Shown here piece by piece: positions 42,590-51,875 of a stretch of 54,873 nucleotides of DNA. The DNA comes from Nitrospirota bacterium (GTDB taxonomy: Bacteria; Nitrospirota; Thermodesulfovibrionia; Thermodesulfovibrionales; UBA1546). Each line of letters opens with the position of its first letter. Within the stretch, counting starts at the first letter, position 1. Position numbers and translations under genes: made by a program. Below the pieces are notes generated by a model, which was not told the DNA's origin, did no database searches, and saw only the letters and a list, made by a program, of their open reading frames with translations. The stretch is from the NCBI GenBank assembly GCA_026387575.1, contig JAPLLK010000048.1:1-54873 (forward strand), in the 5' to 3' direction.

Positions 42590-43951
42590 ATGGATATAAA
42601 AGGGCTGAAGGGTATTCTCTCTGTCAACAATGGCATTCTGGAATTAAAAGATAAGTCTGGGCTGAGAAAAGCAATGGATGATCTTATATATGAAGCGGTA
42701 TTCACAGAAGATAAGGACAGGCAAATAGCACTTTTCCTTTTAATAAAGGAGGCTGCAAAGGCAGCAGGTGCTGTCCCAGCGTCAATACATGGACTCTATG
42801 AAGAAATGGGAAAAAGCTATATGGGGTTTACTGTGCCTGCAATCAATATCAGGGGGCTTACCTATGACACCGCAAAGGCAATATTCAGAAAGGCAAACGA
42901 GATGAATGTTGGCGCAGTAATATTTGAGATTGCTCGTTCAGAGATAGGGTATACAAAACAAAGGCCGCTTGAATATTCCACTGTTGTGCTTGCCGCTGCT
43001 GTTAAGGAAGGATTCAATGGCCCTGTGTTTGTGCAGGGAGACCATTTTCAGCTTGTAAGAAAAAACTATCTTGCTGACCCGAAACCTGAAACAGACTATG
43101 TAAAAGGCTTGATAAAAGAGGCGATAGAAGCGGAGTTTTATAACATTGATATTGACTCTTCAACGCTTGTAGACCTTGAAAGACCGACAACAAAAGAACA
43201 GCAGAAACCGAATTTTGAAAAGACAGCGGAACTCGGGGCATATATCAGGAAAATTCAGCCGAAGGGCTTTGATATTTCAATCGGAGGAGAGATAGGAGAG
43301 ATAGGAGGGAAGAACAGCAATCCTGATGAACTCAGGACGTATCTTGACGGATTTAAGGAAACATTTAAGGCGGGCAAGGGATTGAGCAAGCTCAGTGTGC
43401 AGACAGGCACAGCCCATGGAGGAGTTGTGCTTCCTGACGGCACGCTCGCAAAGGTAAAGATTGATTTTGACACTCTGCGAACACTGTCTGATATGGCAAG
43501 GAAAGAATACAGACTTTCAGGCTGTGTGCAGCACGGAGCATCAACACTCCCTGAAGAGGCATTTCACATGTTCCCTGAGACAGGCACATCAGAGGTGCAT
43601 CTTGCAACAGGGTTTCAAAATATCATGTATGACAGCAAGGCAATGCCTTCAGAATTCAGGAATGAAATATATCAGTTTATAAAGACAGAATACGCAAAAG
43701 AATGGAAAGAAGGCCAGACAGAAGAGCAGTTTATGTACAGCACAAGGAAGAAAGGATTCGGCCCTTTAAAGAAAAAATGGTGGTACTTGCCGTCAGATGT
43801 AAAGAGTCCGATGATGAAAGAGCTTGAGGACAGGTTCGGGCTTCTATTTGACAAGCTGAAGGTCGGGAACACAAAGGAGATAGTCAGAAGGACGGTAAAG
43901 CCTGTGAATGTAAAGAAAGAGATTCCGGAATCGTTACAGAGAGAGCTATGA
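42590..43951 (+). CDS. Class II fructose-1,6-bisphosphate aldolase
   Basis: Aldolase interconverts fructose-1,6-bisphosphate with two triose phosphates, using a divalent metal. The 453-residue protein carries VFVQGDHFQLV (metal His region), FYNIDIDSSTLVDL, ISIGGEIGEIGG, SVQTGTAHGGVVLPDG and CVQHGASTLPE. It is longer than typical FbaA, like the variant found in other anaerobes. GGAGG precedes the ATG. The next gene is 6-phosphofructokinase, so the pair makes a glycolysis/gluconeogenesis operon. Confidence 0.88.
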   Translation: MDIKGLKGILSVNNGILELKDKSGLRKAMDDLIYEAVFTEDKDRQIALFLLIKEAAKAAGAVPASIHGLYEEMGKSYMGFTVPAINIRGLTYDTAKAIFRKANEMNVGAVIFEIARSEIGYTKQRPLEYSTVVLAAAVKEGFNGPVFVQGDHFQLVRKNYLADPKPETDYVKGLIKEAIEAEFYNIDIDSSTLVDLERPTTKEQQKPNFEKTAELGAYIRKIQPKGFDISIGGEIGEIGGKNSNPDELRTYLDGFKETFKAGKGLSKLSVQTGTAHGGVVLPDGTLAKVKIDFDTLRTLSDMARKEYRLSGCVQHGASTLPEEAFHMFPETGTSEVHLATGFQNIMYDSKAMPSEFRNEIYQFIKTEYAKEWKEGQTEEQFMYSTRKKGFGPLKKKWWYLPSDVKSPMMKELEDRFGLLFDKLKVGNTKEIVRRTVKPVNVKKEIPESLQREL

Positions 43952-43975
43952 GGATATATAAATTAGGAAAATGAT

Positions 43976-45235
43976 ATGAAAGAAACAATTGCAATAGTCG
44001 TTGGCGGAGGGCCTGCACCGGGCATTAATGGAACTATCAGCGCTGCGTCTATTGAGGCTATAAAAAAAGGCAAGAAGGTGATAGGCATAGTCGGAGGATT
44101 CAAAACCCTCTTTGCAGGAGATAAGAAGAAGGCTTTAGAACTTACTTTTGATAATGTGAGCAAGATCCACATCACCGGCGGTTCAATCCTGAGAACATCA
44201 AGAGATTTCCCTGAGAAGGCTAAAGAACGTTTCAGGGTTCTTATGTCAACGTTGCGGTCGCTCAAAACAAGGCATCTTATTACAATCGGCGGTGAAGGAA
44301 CTCTCTACATGGCAAGATGGATAGAAAAAGAAGCGAAAGGGAGCATTGCAGTTGTCCATGTTCCCAAGACGATAGACAATGACCTGCCTATGCCAGGCGG
44401 AATGCCTACCTTCGGTTATGAGACTGCAAGGCACTGGGGAGTTGAAATCGTAGAAAACATCCTTGAAGATGCAAGGGCAACAGGAAGATGGTATTTTGTG
44501 ACAACTATGGGCAGGTACACCGGACATCTTGCGCTCGGCATAGGGAAGGCAGCAGGAGCAACAGTCACGTTAATCCCCGAGGAATTTTCCACAGGATCCG
44601 CTGGGCACGGAAAGGAAGAAAAACTTTCATTAAAAAAAGTCGCTGACATACTTGAAGGCTCTATTATCAAAAGGCTTTCAATAGGCAAGGATTACGGCGT
44701 TGCCATTCTCGCAGAGGGGATTGCAAACAAGTTTGATCCTGAAGAGCTTCTGAGGCATGAATGTGTTGAGAAGGATGAGACAGGCAGGGTGAGGCTCTCT
44801 GAGATTCAGCTTGGAAGGGTGATGAAGATGCTTGTGAATAAGAGCCTTGAAAGCCGGGGCATAAAAGTCACAATTGTTGATAAAAACATAGGCTATGAAC
44901 TCAGGGCTGCGAACCCGATTCCGTTTGATGCTGAATATACAAGGAACCTCGGATACGGGGCTGTGAAATTTCTTTTGATGGGAGGCACAGGCTCCATGAT
45001 AGTGTTTTATGAAGGCAAACTTAAATCAGTGCCTTTCTGTGAGATGTTTGAGCCTGAGACTGGAAAGCCGAAGATGAGATACGTTGACATAACCTCTGAA
45101 CCGTATCTTGTCGGAAGGGAATATATGATGAGACTGGAAAAGGAAGATTTCAAACCTGAGAATATCAAAAAAATAGCAGTCTCGGCGAATATGAAAGTGA
45201 AGGAGTTCAAGAAGAGGTTTTTGTATATTGTGTGA
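43976..45235 (+). CDS. 6-phosphofructokinase family protein
   Basis: The 419-residue protein shows VVGGGPAPGINGTI, LITIGGEGTLYMA, HVPKTIDNDLP (catalytic Asp), TMGRYTGHLAL and an ExE-like substrate region. Donor-specificity positions are mixed: Gly in GGEGT as in ATP enzymes, Lys in PKTIDND as in pyrophosphate-dependent enzymes. The phosphoryl donor cannot be called from sequence alone. It follows the aldolase by 24 bases. Confidence 0.88.
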   Translation: MKETIAIVVGGGPAPGINGTISAASIEAIKKGKKVIGIVGGFKTLFAGDKKKALELTFDNVSKIHITGGSILRTSRDFPEKAKERFRVLMSTLRSLKTRHLITIGGEGTLYMARWIEKEAKGSIAVVHVPKTIDNDLPMPGGMPTFGYETARHWGVEIVENILEDARATGRWYFVTTMGRYTGHLALGIGKAAGATVTLIPEEFSTGSAGHGKEEKLSLKKVADILEGSIIKRLSIGKDYGVAILAEGIANKFDPEELLRHECVEKDETGRVRLSEIQLGRVMKMLVNKSLESRGIKVTIVDKNIGYELRAANPIPFDAEYTRNLGYGAVKFLLMGGTGSMIVFYEGKLKSVPFCEMFEPETGKPKMRYVDITSEPYLVGREYMMRLEKEDFKPENIKKIAVSANMKVKEFKKRFLYIV

Positions 45236-45238
45236 ATT

Positions 45239-46276
45239 ATGAACATTCGGGAGCAAACAGAGGAGATTGAGAAGAAGACCCTTCATCCAAAAGCATGTCT
45301 TAGCGCAAACAGCAAAGGCAGGATGAAGCCTGAAAAAGAGGGCGAGATAAGGACATGCTTTCAGAGAGACCGTGACAGGATTATCCATGCAAAGGCATTC
45401 AGAAGATTAAAACACAAAACACAGGTATTCCTTGCGCCGAAAGGCGACCACTACAGAACACGCCTCACACATGTTCTTGAGGTGTCACAGATTGCAAGGA
45501 CAATTTCACGCGCATTGAGATTAAACGAAGATTTAACGGAGGCGATTGCGCTTGGGCATGACTTGGGGCACACGCCGTTTGGACATGCAGGCGAGGCAAT
45601 ATTAAGGGAAATACATCCCGAAGGTTTTGACCATTATAAACAGAGCCTGAGAGTAGTGGATTTTCTTGAGCAGAAAGGAAAGGGCCTGAATCTCACTTAC
45701 GAGGTAAGGAACGGCATTGTAAAACATTCAAAAGGCAAGGGCATGATTATTCCTGAAACAAAGGCAGACAGGGCAGAGACACTTGAAGGTCAAGTTGTGC
45801 GCGTCTCGGATATCATTGCTTATGTTAACCACGACCTTGACGATGCGATAAGGGCAGGGGTTATTAAAAGAACCGACATTCCAAAAAAAATTGTAACTAT
45901 ACTCGGAGATACACATTCAGGGAGAATAGACAAAATGGTAAAGGACTTCATATATCAATCCCTCGAAACAGGTATTGAAAAGCTCTCTATGAGTTCTGAG
46001 GTGTCATTAGCAACATACATGCTGAGAGATTTTCTTTATGAACGTGTGTATGAGAGCGATGCTACAAAAATAGAGTTCAGGAAGGCAAAAAAGATACTCG
46101 GGGATTTATACGAGTATTACCTTGAACATATAGAAGAGGTCTTTAAGGATATTCCTACTGAGAAGAAACTTAACAAACACCGAATGGTCTGTGACTTTGT
46201 TGCTGGGATGACTGACAGGTTTGCGATGATGACCTACGAACGCCTGTTCCTGCCCCAGCAGTGGACAGTTGTTTAG
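45239..46276 (+). CDS. Deoxyguanosinetriphosphate triphosphohydrolase-like HD protein
   Basis: The 345-residue protein starts [27 protein letters not shown] and has the HD metal site [14 protein letters not shown] and [14 protein letters not shown], then [16 protein letters not shown]. Such enzymes hydrolyse dNTPs to deoxynucleoside and triphosphate; this short-length class is the dgt-like type 2. It starts three bases after the pfk stop and may be in that operon. It converges on hemA with a 5-base gap. Confidence 0.92.
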   Translation: MNIREQTEEIEKKTLHPKACLSANSKGRMKPEKEGEIRTCFQRDRDRIIHAKAFRRLKHKTQVFLAPKGDHYRTRLTHVLEVSQIARTISRALRLNEDLTEAIALGHDLGHTPFGHAGEAILREIHPEGFDHYKQSLRVVDFLEQKGKGLNLTYEVRNGIVKHSKGKGMIIPETKADRAETLEGQVVRVSDIIAYVNHDLDDAIRAGVIKRTDIPKKIVTILGDTHSGRIDKMVKDFIYQSLETGIEKLSMSSEVSLATYMLRDFLYERVYESDATKIEFRKAKKILGDLYEYYLEHIEEVFKDIPTEKKLNKHRMVCDFVAGMTDRFAMMTYERLFLPQQWTVV

Positions 46277-46281
46277 GTCTT

Positions 46282-47550
46282 TTACTCCTCTTTCTCATTC
46301 AATCCATAAAGTTTCCTGATTGCTGCAATGAGGATGTCTCTGTCTTCGGAGTCTTCTTTTAATGCTGTGGTCGGCGGATGGATGAGTTTGTTGACAATCG
46401 CGGATGCCATGTATTCAATGGCATCTCTTTCTTTCTCTCCAAGCGCAGGCAGTTTGTTAAGAAGTTTTTCAATTTCCTCTTTTTTAACTGCGTCAGCCTT
46501 TTCGCGCAGGGCAACAATGGTCGGAACAGAATCAAGCGATGCCAGCCATTTCTGAAAGGTCTCTATCTCTTCAGCTATTATTCCTTCCGCCTTCTCAGCC
46601 TCTTTCTGCCGCTCAAGCTTATTTGTATCAACAATACCATGCAGGTCATCAACATCATAAAGATAGACATTGTCTATGTTATTTATCTCAGGGTCTATGT
46701 TTCTTGGCACAGAGATGTCAATTATAAAAACGGGTTTGTGCCTTCTTTCTTTCATGACCTTCTGCATCTGCTCTTTCATGAGCACGTATTTTGATGCTCC
46801 GGTTGAACATATCACAATATCCGTATTGACCATTTCATGCATAAAATCTTCAAATCTTACAGCCCTGCCATTGAATTCTTTGGCAAGTTTCTCTCCACTC
46901 TCATAAGTCCTGTTTGCAACGAGGACATCCTTAACTCCGTTGCTCATGAGGTGCCTTGCCGCAAGCTCTGCCATGTCACCGGCGCCGAGGAGCATGAATG
47001 ATTTTGTTGAAAGGTCTGTAAATATTTTTTTTGCGAGTTCAACAGCGGCAAAGCTTATTGATACTGCATTTTCAGCAATCTTTGTCTCTGTGCGTATCCG
47101 CTTGGCAACAGAGATTGTCTTCTTCATAAGTTTATTGAGCAGTATCCCTGTTGTTTTTTTCTGGAGTGAAAAATCAAACGCATCTTTAATCTGACCGAGT
47201 ATCTGAGGTTCGCCGACAATCATTGAATCAAGGCTTGATGCAACCCTGAAGACATGCCTGACAGCGTTTATGTCTTCGTATGCGTAAAGTGATGTTTCAA
47301 GTGCGCTCCTGTCAATTCCATGAAACTCAGAGATGAAATTTTTTATTGCCTCATGCGCTGCTGCAGCGTTGGTTACAGCAGCATAGATTTCAACTCTGTT
47401 GCATGTTGACAGGATGACGGCCTCTTTTACATCAGGAAGGGTTTTAATCCTCTGCATGCCTTCCTCAAGTTTTTGTCCGTTAAAGGCAAGCTTTTCCCTT
47501 ACATCAACATCAGCAGTTTTATGATTGAGCCCTACAATAAGAATATTCAT
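46282..47550 (-). CDS. hemA: Glutamyl-tRNA reductase
   Basis: HemA reduces glutamyl-tRNA to glutamate-1-semialdehyde, the committed step of C5 heme synthesis. It has GLNHKTADVDVREKLAF, the nucleophile Cys in LSTCNRVEIYA, FRVASSLDSMIVGEPQILGQIK, and the C-terminal dimerisation helix. The 422-residue length is standard. Its start overlaps the ccsA stop, so heme synthesis and cytochrome assembly are co-transcribed. Confidence 0.96.
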   Translation of the reverse strand: MNILIVGLNHKTADVDVREKLAFNGQKLEEGMQRIKTLPDVKEAVILSTCNRVEIYAAVTNAAAAHEAIKNFISEFHGIDRSALETSLYAYEDINAVRHVFRVASSLDSMIVGEPQILGQIKDAFDFSLQKKTTGILLNKLMKKTISVAKRIRTETKIAENAVSISFAAVELAKKIFTDLSTKSFMLLGAGDMAELAARHLMSNGVKDVLVANRTYESGEKLAKEFNGRAVRFEDFMHEMVNTDIVICSTGASKYVLMKEQMQKVMKERRHKPVFIIDISVPRNIDPEINNIDNVYLYDVDDLHGIVDTNKLERQKEAEKAEGIIAEEIETFQKWLASLDSVPTIVALREKADAVKKEEIEKLLNKLPALGEKERDAIEYMASAIVNKLIHPPTTALKEDSEDRDILIAAIRKLYGLNEKEE

Positions 47551-48362
47551 AGAAAAACATGAAGACCTTTTCTGATTAATTTAATCCCGAAGAATGCGAT
47601 AAGGATTGTAAGAAACCCGATGATAGACAGTATTGCAGCCCTTTTCCCCCTCCATCCTGCTAAAAGACGTGTATGCAGAACTACGGCGTATGTAAGCCAT
47701 GTGATAATTGCCCATACCACACGGAAATCTCCTTTCAGGTAACTTCCCCATGCGCTCTGTGCCCAGAGTGCTCCGGTTATGATTGCAAGTGTAAGCAGAG
47801 GAAAGCCGATTGTTATCAGCCTATAATTTATCTCGTCAAGGATTTGAAGGCTCGGCAGCCTCTGAAAAAGCCCGCTTGGATGTTTTGATTTTACATAGTG
47901 CTCCTGAATCAGATACATGACGCCTATACCCGATGCCATTGCGAATGATGCATTGCCTATGAATGCGAGTATAGTATGAATGCTGAGCCAGTAGCTCTGG
48001 AGTTCAGGGCTTAAAGGCTTAATCTCTCTCGGCAGCATTGCAGATGAAAGCATCAGGACAAAGACGAGGGGCATAATGAATGAACCGAGCAATCCAATCT
48101 TGTATCTGAATTCAAGAATAAGGAATAAAAGCACGGTGCACCATGAGAAGAAAGATGTTGCCTCGTGAGGATTCACTGCCGGCATACGGCCTGCATCGGC
48201 ATAACGCAGGACTATGCTTATAGTGTGCAGAACAAAACCTGTTGCAACAAAGAGCAGCATTATTTTTGTCGTTGTCTTTGAACTCCTGAAGAGTTCAACA
48301 ATGCTGATTATCGTTGCTGTAAAATAAAATGTCAGTGCAAGTTCAAAAAAAAGTGTAATCAT
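47547..48362 (-). CDS. CcsA/HemX-type cytochrome c assembly protein
   Basis: The track start is a TTG at 48371. The ATG at 48362 overlaps the stop of the 56-residue ORF (TGATG) and opens MITLFFEL, giving 271 residues and a better start. About eight membrane helices are present. The CcsA motif region reads SYWLSIHTILAFIGNASFAMASGIGVMYL, with WGSYLKGDFRVVWAIITWLTYAVVLHTRL after it, a tryptophan-rich WWD-like site for heme. CcsA with ResB makes system II cytochrome c; ResB is not in the window. HemX is the short homologue near hemA. Confidence 0.85.
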   Translation of the reverse strand: MITLFFELALTFYFTATIISIVELFRSSKTTTKIMLLFVATGFVLHTISIVLRYADAGRMPAVNPHEATSFFSWCTVLLFLILEFRYKIGLLGSFIMPLVFVLMLSSAMLPREIKPLSPELQSYWLSIHTILAFIGNASFAMASGIGVMYLIQEHYVKSKHPSGLFQRLPSLQILDEINYRLITIGFPLLTLAIITGALWAQSAWGSYLKGDFRVVWAIITWLTYAVVLHTRLLAGWRGKRAAILSIIGFLTILIAFFGIKLIRKGLHVFL

Positions 48363-48532
48363 CAAAAACAACCAAGCTGGCAGTTTGCAATTTTTATCTT
48401 GAGCCTGTCAGCGGCATTACCGACAATTTTATAGGCCACTCCGGCTTCCTCTGCGATTTTCCTTGCAGCACTACATGAAAGTTTGCCTTTGACAGCCTTT
48501 CTTTTAATCTCTTCTTCTATCCTGTTTTTCAT
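48362..48532 (-). CDS. Small ORF (56 aa) ahead of ccsA
   Basis: Below the track's cut. The ATG at 48532 lies 8 bases after the MobB-like stop, and its TGA shares a base with the ccsA ATG. The product MKNRIEEEIKRKAVKGKLSC continues as SAARKIAEEAGVAYKIVG and ends IKIANCQLGCF. It is compact, basic and helical, with a C-terminal Cys pair. A helix-turn-helix-like or metal-binding role is possible; no family is named. The overlaps imply expression with ccsA-hemA. Confidence 0.65.
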   Translation of the reverse strand: MKNRIEEEIKRKAVKGKLSCSAARKIAEEAGVAYKIVGNAADRLKIKIANCQLGCF

Positions 48533-48539
48533 TCGCCTC

Positions 48540-49196
48540 TCATTTCAGCAATTTCTGTATGTAATCCAAGCATTCATCAAATCCCGACACCGGTGCAAAA
48601 ACAACTTTAAATCTCTTTGCCTTTGCAGGCAGTTTCATGGAAGATTCATCCTCAAATAAAATTATGTCTGTAGTTTCAAGAACTCTTTCAGCGCTTTTCT
48701 TTAAAGCGCCGCCATGCCTTCCAGATATAAATATTACAATATCAGGTTTTAAAAACTCAATGGCGCTGTTGCCTTCCACTATTATCCCTCTGAGATGTGA
48801 AAGCCTGTCAACAGCCATGGGAAGAACCTCTTTGAGATCTTCAGGGGGCGATTGAACCCACAACACTTTTTCGGCGCCTGCATTAATGAGCCTTGCAGTA
48901 TCCTTGCTTTCCTGCGTTAATGTCTCAGGGTCATCAATTATGGAGGTGTAAATGACAGTTTTTGTGTATTTGATTGCGCCCCAATCCTTACGAGTGACAG
49001 GTAACGAGTGACAAGTGACGAGTGATTCCCTGTTTTTTATTTTTGAACTCCGAACCCTGCCCTGCATACAGCAGGCGGGTCTGAACGCCGAACTTTGAGA
49101 GGTAAGGTATCTCAGAATCGCCTCGGCAATGGTTGTTTTGCCGGCTCCGCTGTGGCTGCCGCCGATGCCTATGATGAGCAGTCTTTTGTCAGTTAT
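48540..49196 (-). CDS. MobB-like P-loop protein with an in-frame repeat insert
   Basis: The track ORF (48540-49067) misses the N-terminus: in the same frame upstream lies LLIIGIGGSHSGAGKTTIAEAI, a Walker A P-loop like MobB and related GTP-binding proteins. No ATG, GTG or TTG lies in frame before the P-loop, so the start is unresolved (CTG 49181 or ATA 49196). Between the first helix and KYTKTVIYTS the frame passes through roughly 40 residues made from 14-bp CGAGTGACAGGTAA-type tandem units and TTCGGAGTTC repeats. The C-terminal part (FLKPDIVIFISGRHGG) is normal. It may still fold, or be decaying. Confidence 0.55.
   Translation of the reverse strand: MTDKRLLIIGIGGSHSGAGKTTIAEAILRYLTSQSSAFRPACCMQGRVRSSKIKNRESLVTCHSLPVTRKDWGAIKYTKTVIYTSIIDDPETLTQESKDTARLINAGAEKVLWVQSPPEDLKEVLPMAVDRLSHLRGIIVEGNSAIEFLKPDIVIFISGRHGGALKKSAERVLETTDIILFEDESSMKLPAKAKRFKVVFAPVSGFDECLDYIQKLLK
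48991..49095. repeat. Tandem/dispersed repeat inside the MobB-like gene
   Basis: Three near-identical 14-base units (CGAGTGACAGGTAA, CGAGTGACAAGTGA, CGAGTGATTCCCTG) at 48991-49032 are followed by GAACTCCGAACCCTG...CTGAACGCCGAACTTTG, another repeat-like stretch. A GCAGG/CCTGC hairpin lies between. Confidence 0.65.
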
Positions 49197-49327
49197 GCCT
49201 TTGTCTCTTCTAATTGAGCAACCTCTTCCTTGTATCCGGAATCTTTTTTATGGCACTGGATTACCTTGCCTGTCTTTTTTGAAATATTTTTTTACACAGG
49301 GGAAAATATCTAAAAAGGCTGTTTTTC

Positions 49328-51835
49328 TTATCCCGCCTTGCGGGTTTTGACTTTAGTTTTTCCCTTTGCGCTTGCAGCTTTGGATTTTTTCTTTTCCTCG
49401 GTTAATCCCGCTATGGCAAGACATTCATACAGAGTAATATCCTGCGGCTTTTTGCTCGTGGGGATGCGGAAGAATTTTTTCCCGGACTGAATACACGGGC
49501 CGTATCTGCCGTTCACCACGCGCACCCGTGTGTCCTCATTCCACGATTTAATGATTTTATCCAAATATTTCTTCTCCTTCGCTGTCACCAGTTCAATGGC
49601 GCGATCTATGGTTACATCAAACGGATCTTCCCCTTTGATAAGAGATGCAAAGGTGTTCTTATATTTCACATAAGGTCCGAATCTTCCTTTAGCCACGATG
49701 ATGTCTTCACCCTGAAACTTGCCCAATATCTTGGGCAGACGGGGTTCGTTCAGGATTTCCTTCACCCTTTTCATAGAAATCGTGTGCGGGTCTTCGTCTT
49801 TCGGGAGGGACACATATTCGTCGCGATATTTTATATACGGGCCAAAACGGCCAATATTAACAATCACCTCATTGCCTTCATGTGTGCCGAGGCTGCGCGG
49901 CAGATTAAATAGTTCCATTGCCTGTTCAAAGGTGATGGCATCCATGCGCTGACCATTGCGAAGCGAAGCATATCGCGGTTTCTCCTCATCATCCTGATGC
50001 CCGATTTGAACTATAGGCCCAAACTTTCCGAGTCGCACAATCACCTGTTTTCCCGTCACAGGGTCTTTGCCGAGCACACGCTCGCCGCTCTGGCGCGCGG
50101 ATGTTTCCGTTGTATGCTCGACGGTTTTATGAAAGGGTTTGTAAAACTCTGCAAGCATCTTTGTCCACACTAATTTTCCCATGGCAATTTCGTCGAACTC
50201 CTCTTCCACCTTTGCCGTAAAATTGAAATCCATAATGTTCTTGAAATTATCCATCAGAAAATCATTCACCACCATGCCGATGTCAGTGGGAAAGAGCTTT
50301 GATTTCTCAGCGCCTGTGTTTTCGGATTTTTCTTCTGCAATGATAGTCCCGTTCTTCAACGTGAGACAACTGAAATTCCTTTTCACGCCGTCGCGGTCTT
50401 CTTTCACCACATAATTTCTCTTTTGAATGGTGAAGATGGTTGGAGCATAGGTAGAAGGCCTGCCGATGCCGAGTTCCTCCAGTTTGCGCACCAGCGTGGC
50501 TTCGGTGTAGCGGGGCGGATGATAAGTGAACCGTTCCGTGGCAGTTATTTCTCTGTTTGAGAGCTTCTCTCCAATCTTTAAAGGAGGCAGGATGCCTTCC
50601 GCATTTTCCTCGTTTTCCTCGTCTTTTCCTTCGAGATACACCTTGAGAAATCCCTCGAACTTAAGAACCTCTCCCTGGGCAACGAACTTTTCTTCAGTTG
50701 TTGACACGCGGATGGTTGCTGTGGTTTTCTCCAGCAGCGCATCACTCATCTGCGAGGCAATAGTTCTTTTCCATATCAGGTCATAGATGCGCCGCTCCTG
50801 CGCATCCCCTTCAATTTTGTAAACGCTGAGATATGCCGGGCGGATGGCCTCGTGCGCCTCCTGCGCGCCTTTGCTCTTTGTTTTGTAACGACGGATATTC
50901 AGGAAATCTTTTCCGTACAATTTTTCAATCTCGTTCTTCGCCTGGCCAAGCGCAGTGTCGGATAGATTTACTGAATCCGTGCGCATATAGGTTATTTTTC
51001 CGCTCTCGTAAAGCCCCTGAGCGATCCGCATGGTTTGCGCAACCGAGTATCCAAATTTTCTTCCCGCCTCCTGCTGAAGCGTTGAAGTGGTGAACGGCGC
51101 GGATGGAGATTTCTTTGCGGGTTTTGTCTCTATGCTGGCAATGGAGAACTCAGCACCTTTGCATTTTTCGAGGAATGATTTCGCCTCTTCTTTAGTTTGG
51201 AATTTTTTCGGCAGTTCCGCTTTCACCATCTCGCTTTTCTCATTCAGAAAAACAGCCGACACTTTGTAAGATGAAACGGATTTGAAATTTTGTATCTCTC
51301 TTTCCCGCTCCACAATCAATCTCACGGCAATGCTCTGCACCCTTCCTGCCGATAGCGCAGGCTTCACTTTCTTCCAAAGGATTGGCGAAATCTCATAGCC
51401 GACCAATCTGTCCAAAACCCTGCGCGCTTGTTGAGCGTCAACTAAATCTTTATCAATTGTTCTCGGATTTTTAATCGCTTTTTGAATTGCGTCTTTCGTA
51501 ATTTCAGAGTAAGTAATGCGTCTCGTTTTATTCTCGCTCAAACCCAGCGCTTCCGACAAATGCCACGCGATGGCCTCGCCTTCGCGGTCTTCATCTGTTG
51601 CAAGCCACACTATATCCGCGCCTTTGGTAATTTTTTTCAATTCGGCTACCACTTTTTTTTTCTTGGCGGGAACCTCATACTTGGGCTGAAAATTATTGTT
51701 CACATCCACTCCAAGTTCTCCCTCCACCAAATCGCGGATATGGCCAATGGAAGACTTCACCGTGAAATCCTTTCCAAGGAATTTATTTATTGTCTTTGCC
51801 TTTGCGGGTGATTCAACAATAACTACAGAATTCAT
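49328..51835 (-). CDS. topA: DNA topoisomerase I with C-terminal Toprim_Crpt-type repeats
   Basis: TopA relaxes negative supercoils by type IA strand passage. The Toprim domain has VESPAKAKTINKFLG and ATDEDREGEAIAWHL, the nucleophilic Tyr is in YMRTDSVNLS, and the core runs to about residue 580. The C-terminus has four RFGPYVKY-type repeats and a Lys tail instead of C4 zinc fingers. This tail and the wording of the core resemble Bacteroidetes/Chlorobi enzymes more than the zinc-finger type. Codon use looks richer in GC and CGC than its neighbours. Replacement by transfer is inferred. Confidence 0.95.
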   Translation of the reverse strand: MNSVVIVESPAKAKTINKFLGKDFTVKSSIGHIRDLVEGELGVDVNNNFQPKYEVPAKKKKVVAELKKITKGADIVWLATDEDREGEAIAWHLSEALGLSENKTRRITYSEITKDAIQKAIKNPRTIDKDLVDAQQARRVLDRLVGYEISPILWKKVKPALSAGRVQSIAVRLIVEREREIQNFKSVSSYKVSAVFLNEKSEMVKAELPKKFQTKEEAKSFLEKCKGAEFSIASIETKPAKKSPSAPFTTSTLQQEAGRKFGYSVAQTMRIAQGLYESGKITYMRTDSVNLSDTALGQAKNEIEKLYGKDFLNIRRYKTKSKGAQEAHEAIRPAYLSVYKIEGDAQERRIYDLIWKRTIASQMSDALLEKTTATIRVSTTEEKFVAQGEVLKFEGFLKVYLEGKDEENEENAEGILPPLKIGEKLSNREITATERFTYHPPRYTEATLVRKLEELGIGRPSTYAPTIFTIQKRNYVVKEDRDGVKRNFSCLTLKNGTIIAEEKSENTGAEKSKLFPTDIGMVVNDFLMDNFKNIMDFNFTAKVEEEFDEIAMGKLVWTKMLAEFYKPFHKTVEHTTETSARQSGERVLGKDPVTGKQVIVRLGKFGPIVQIGHQDDEEKPRYASLRNGQRMDAITFEQAMELFNLPRSLGTHEGNEVIVNIGRFGPYIKYRDEYVSLPKDEDPHTISMKRVKEILNEPRLPKILGKFQGEDIIVAKGRFGPYVKYKNTFASLIKGEDPFDVTIDRAIELVTAKEKKYLDKIIKSWNEDTRVRVVNGRYGPCIQSGKKFFRIPTSKKPQDITLYECLAIAGLTEEKKKSKAASAKGKTKVKTRKAG

Positions 51836-51875
51836 TTATCCAAATACCTCCATAAATCAATCCAAGCAATTTAGC

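Noticed and set aside
49200-49320. Short open frame KTGKVIQCHKKDSGYKEEVAQLEETKA between topA and the MobB-like gene
   Set aside because: No start codon other than rare ones and no family match; left uncalled.
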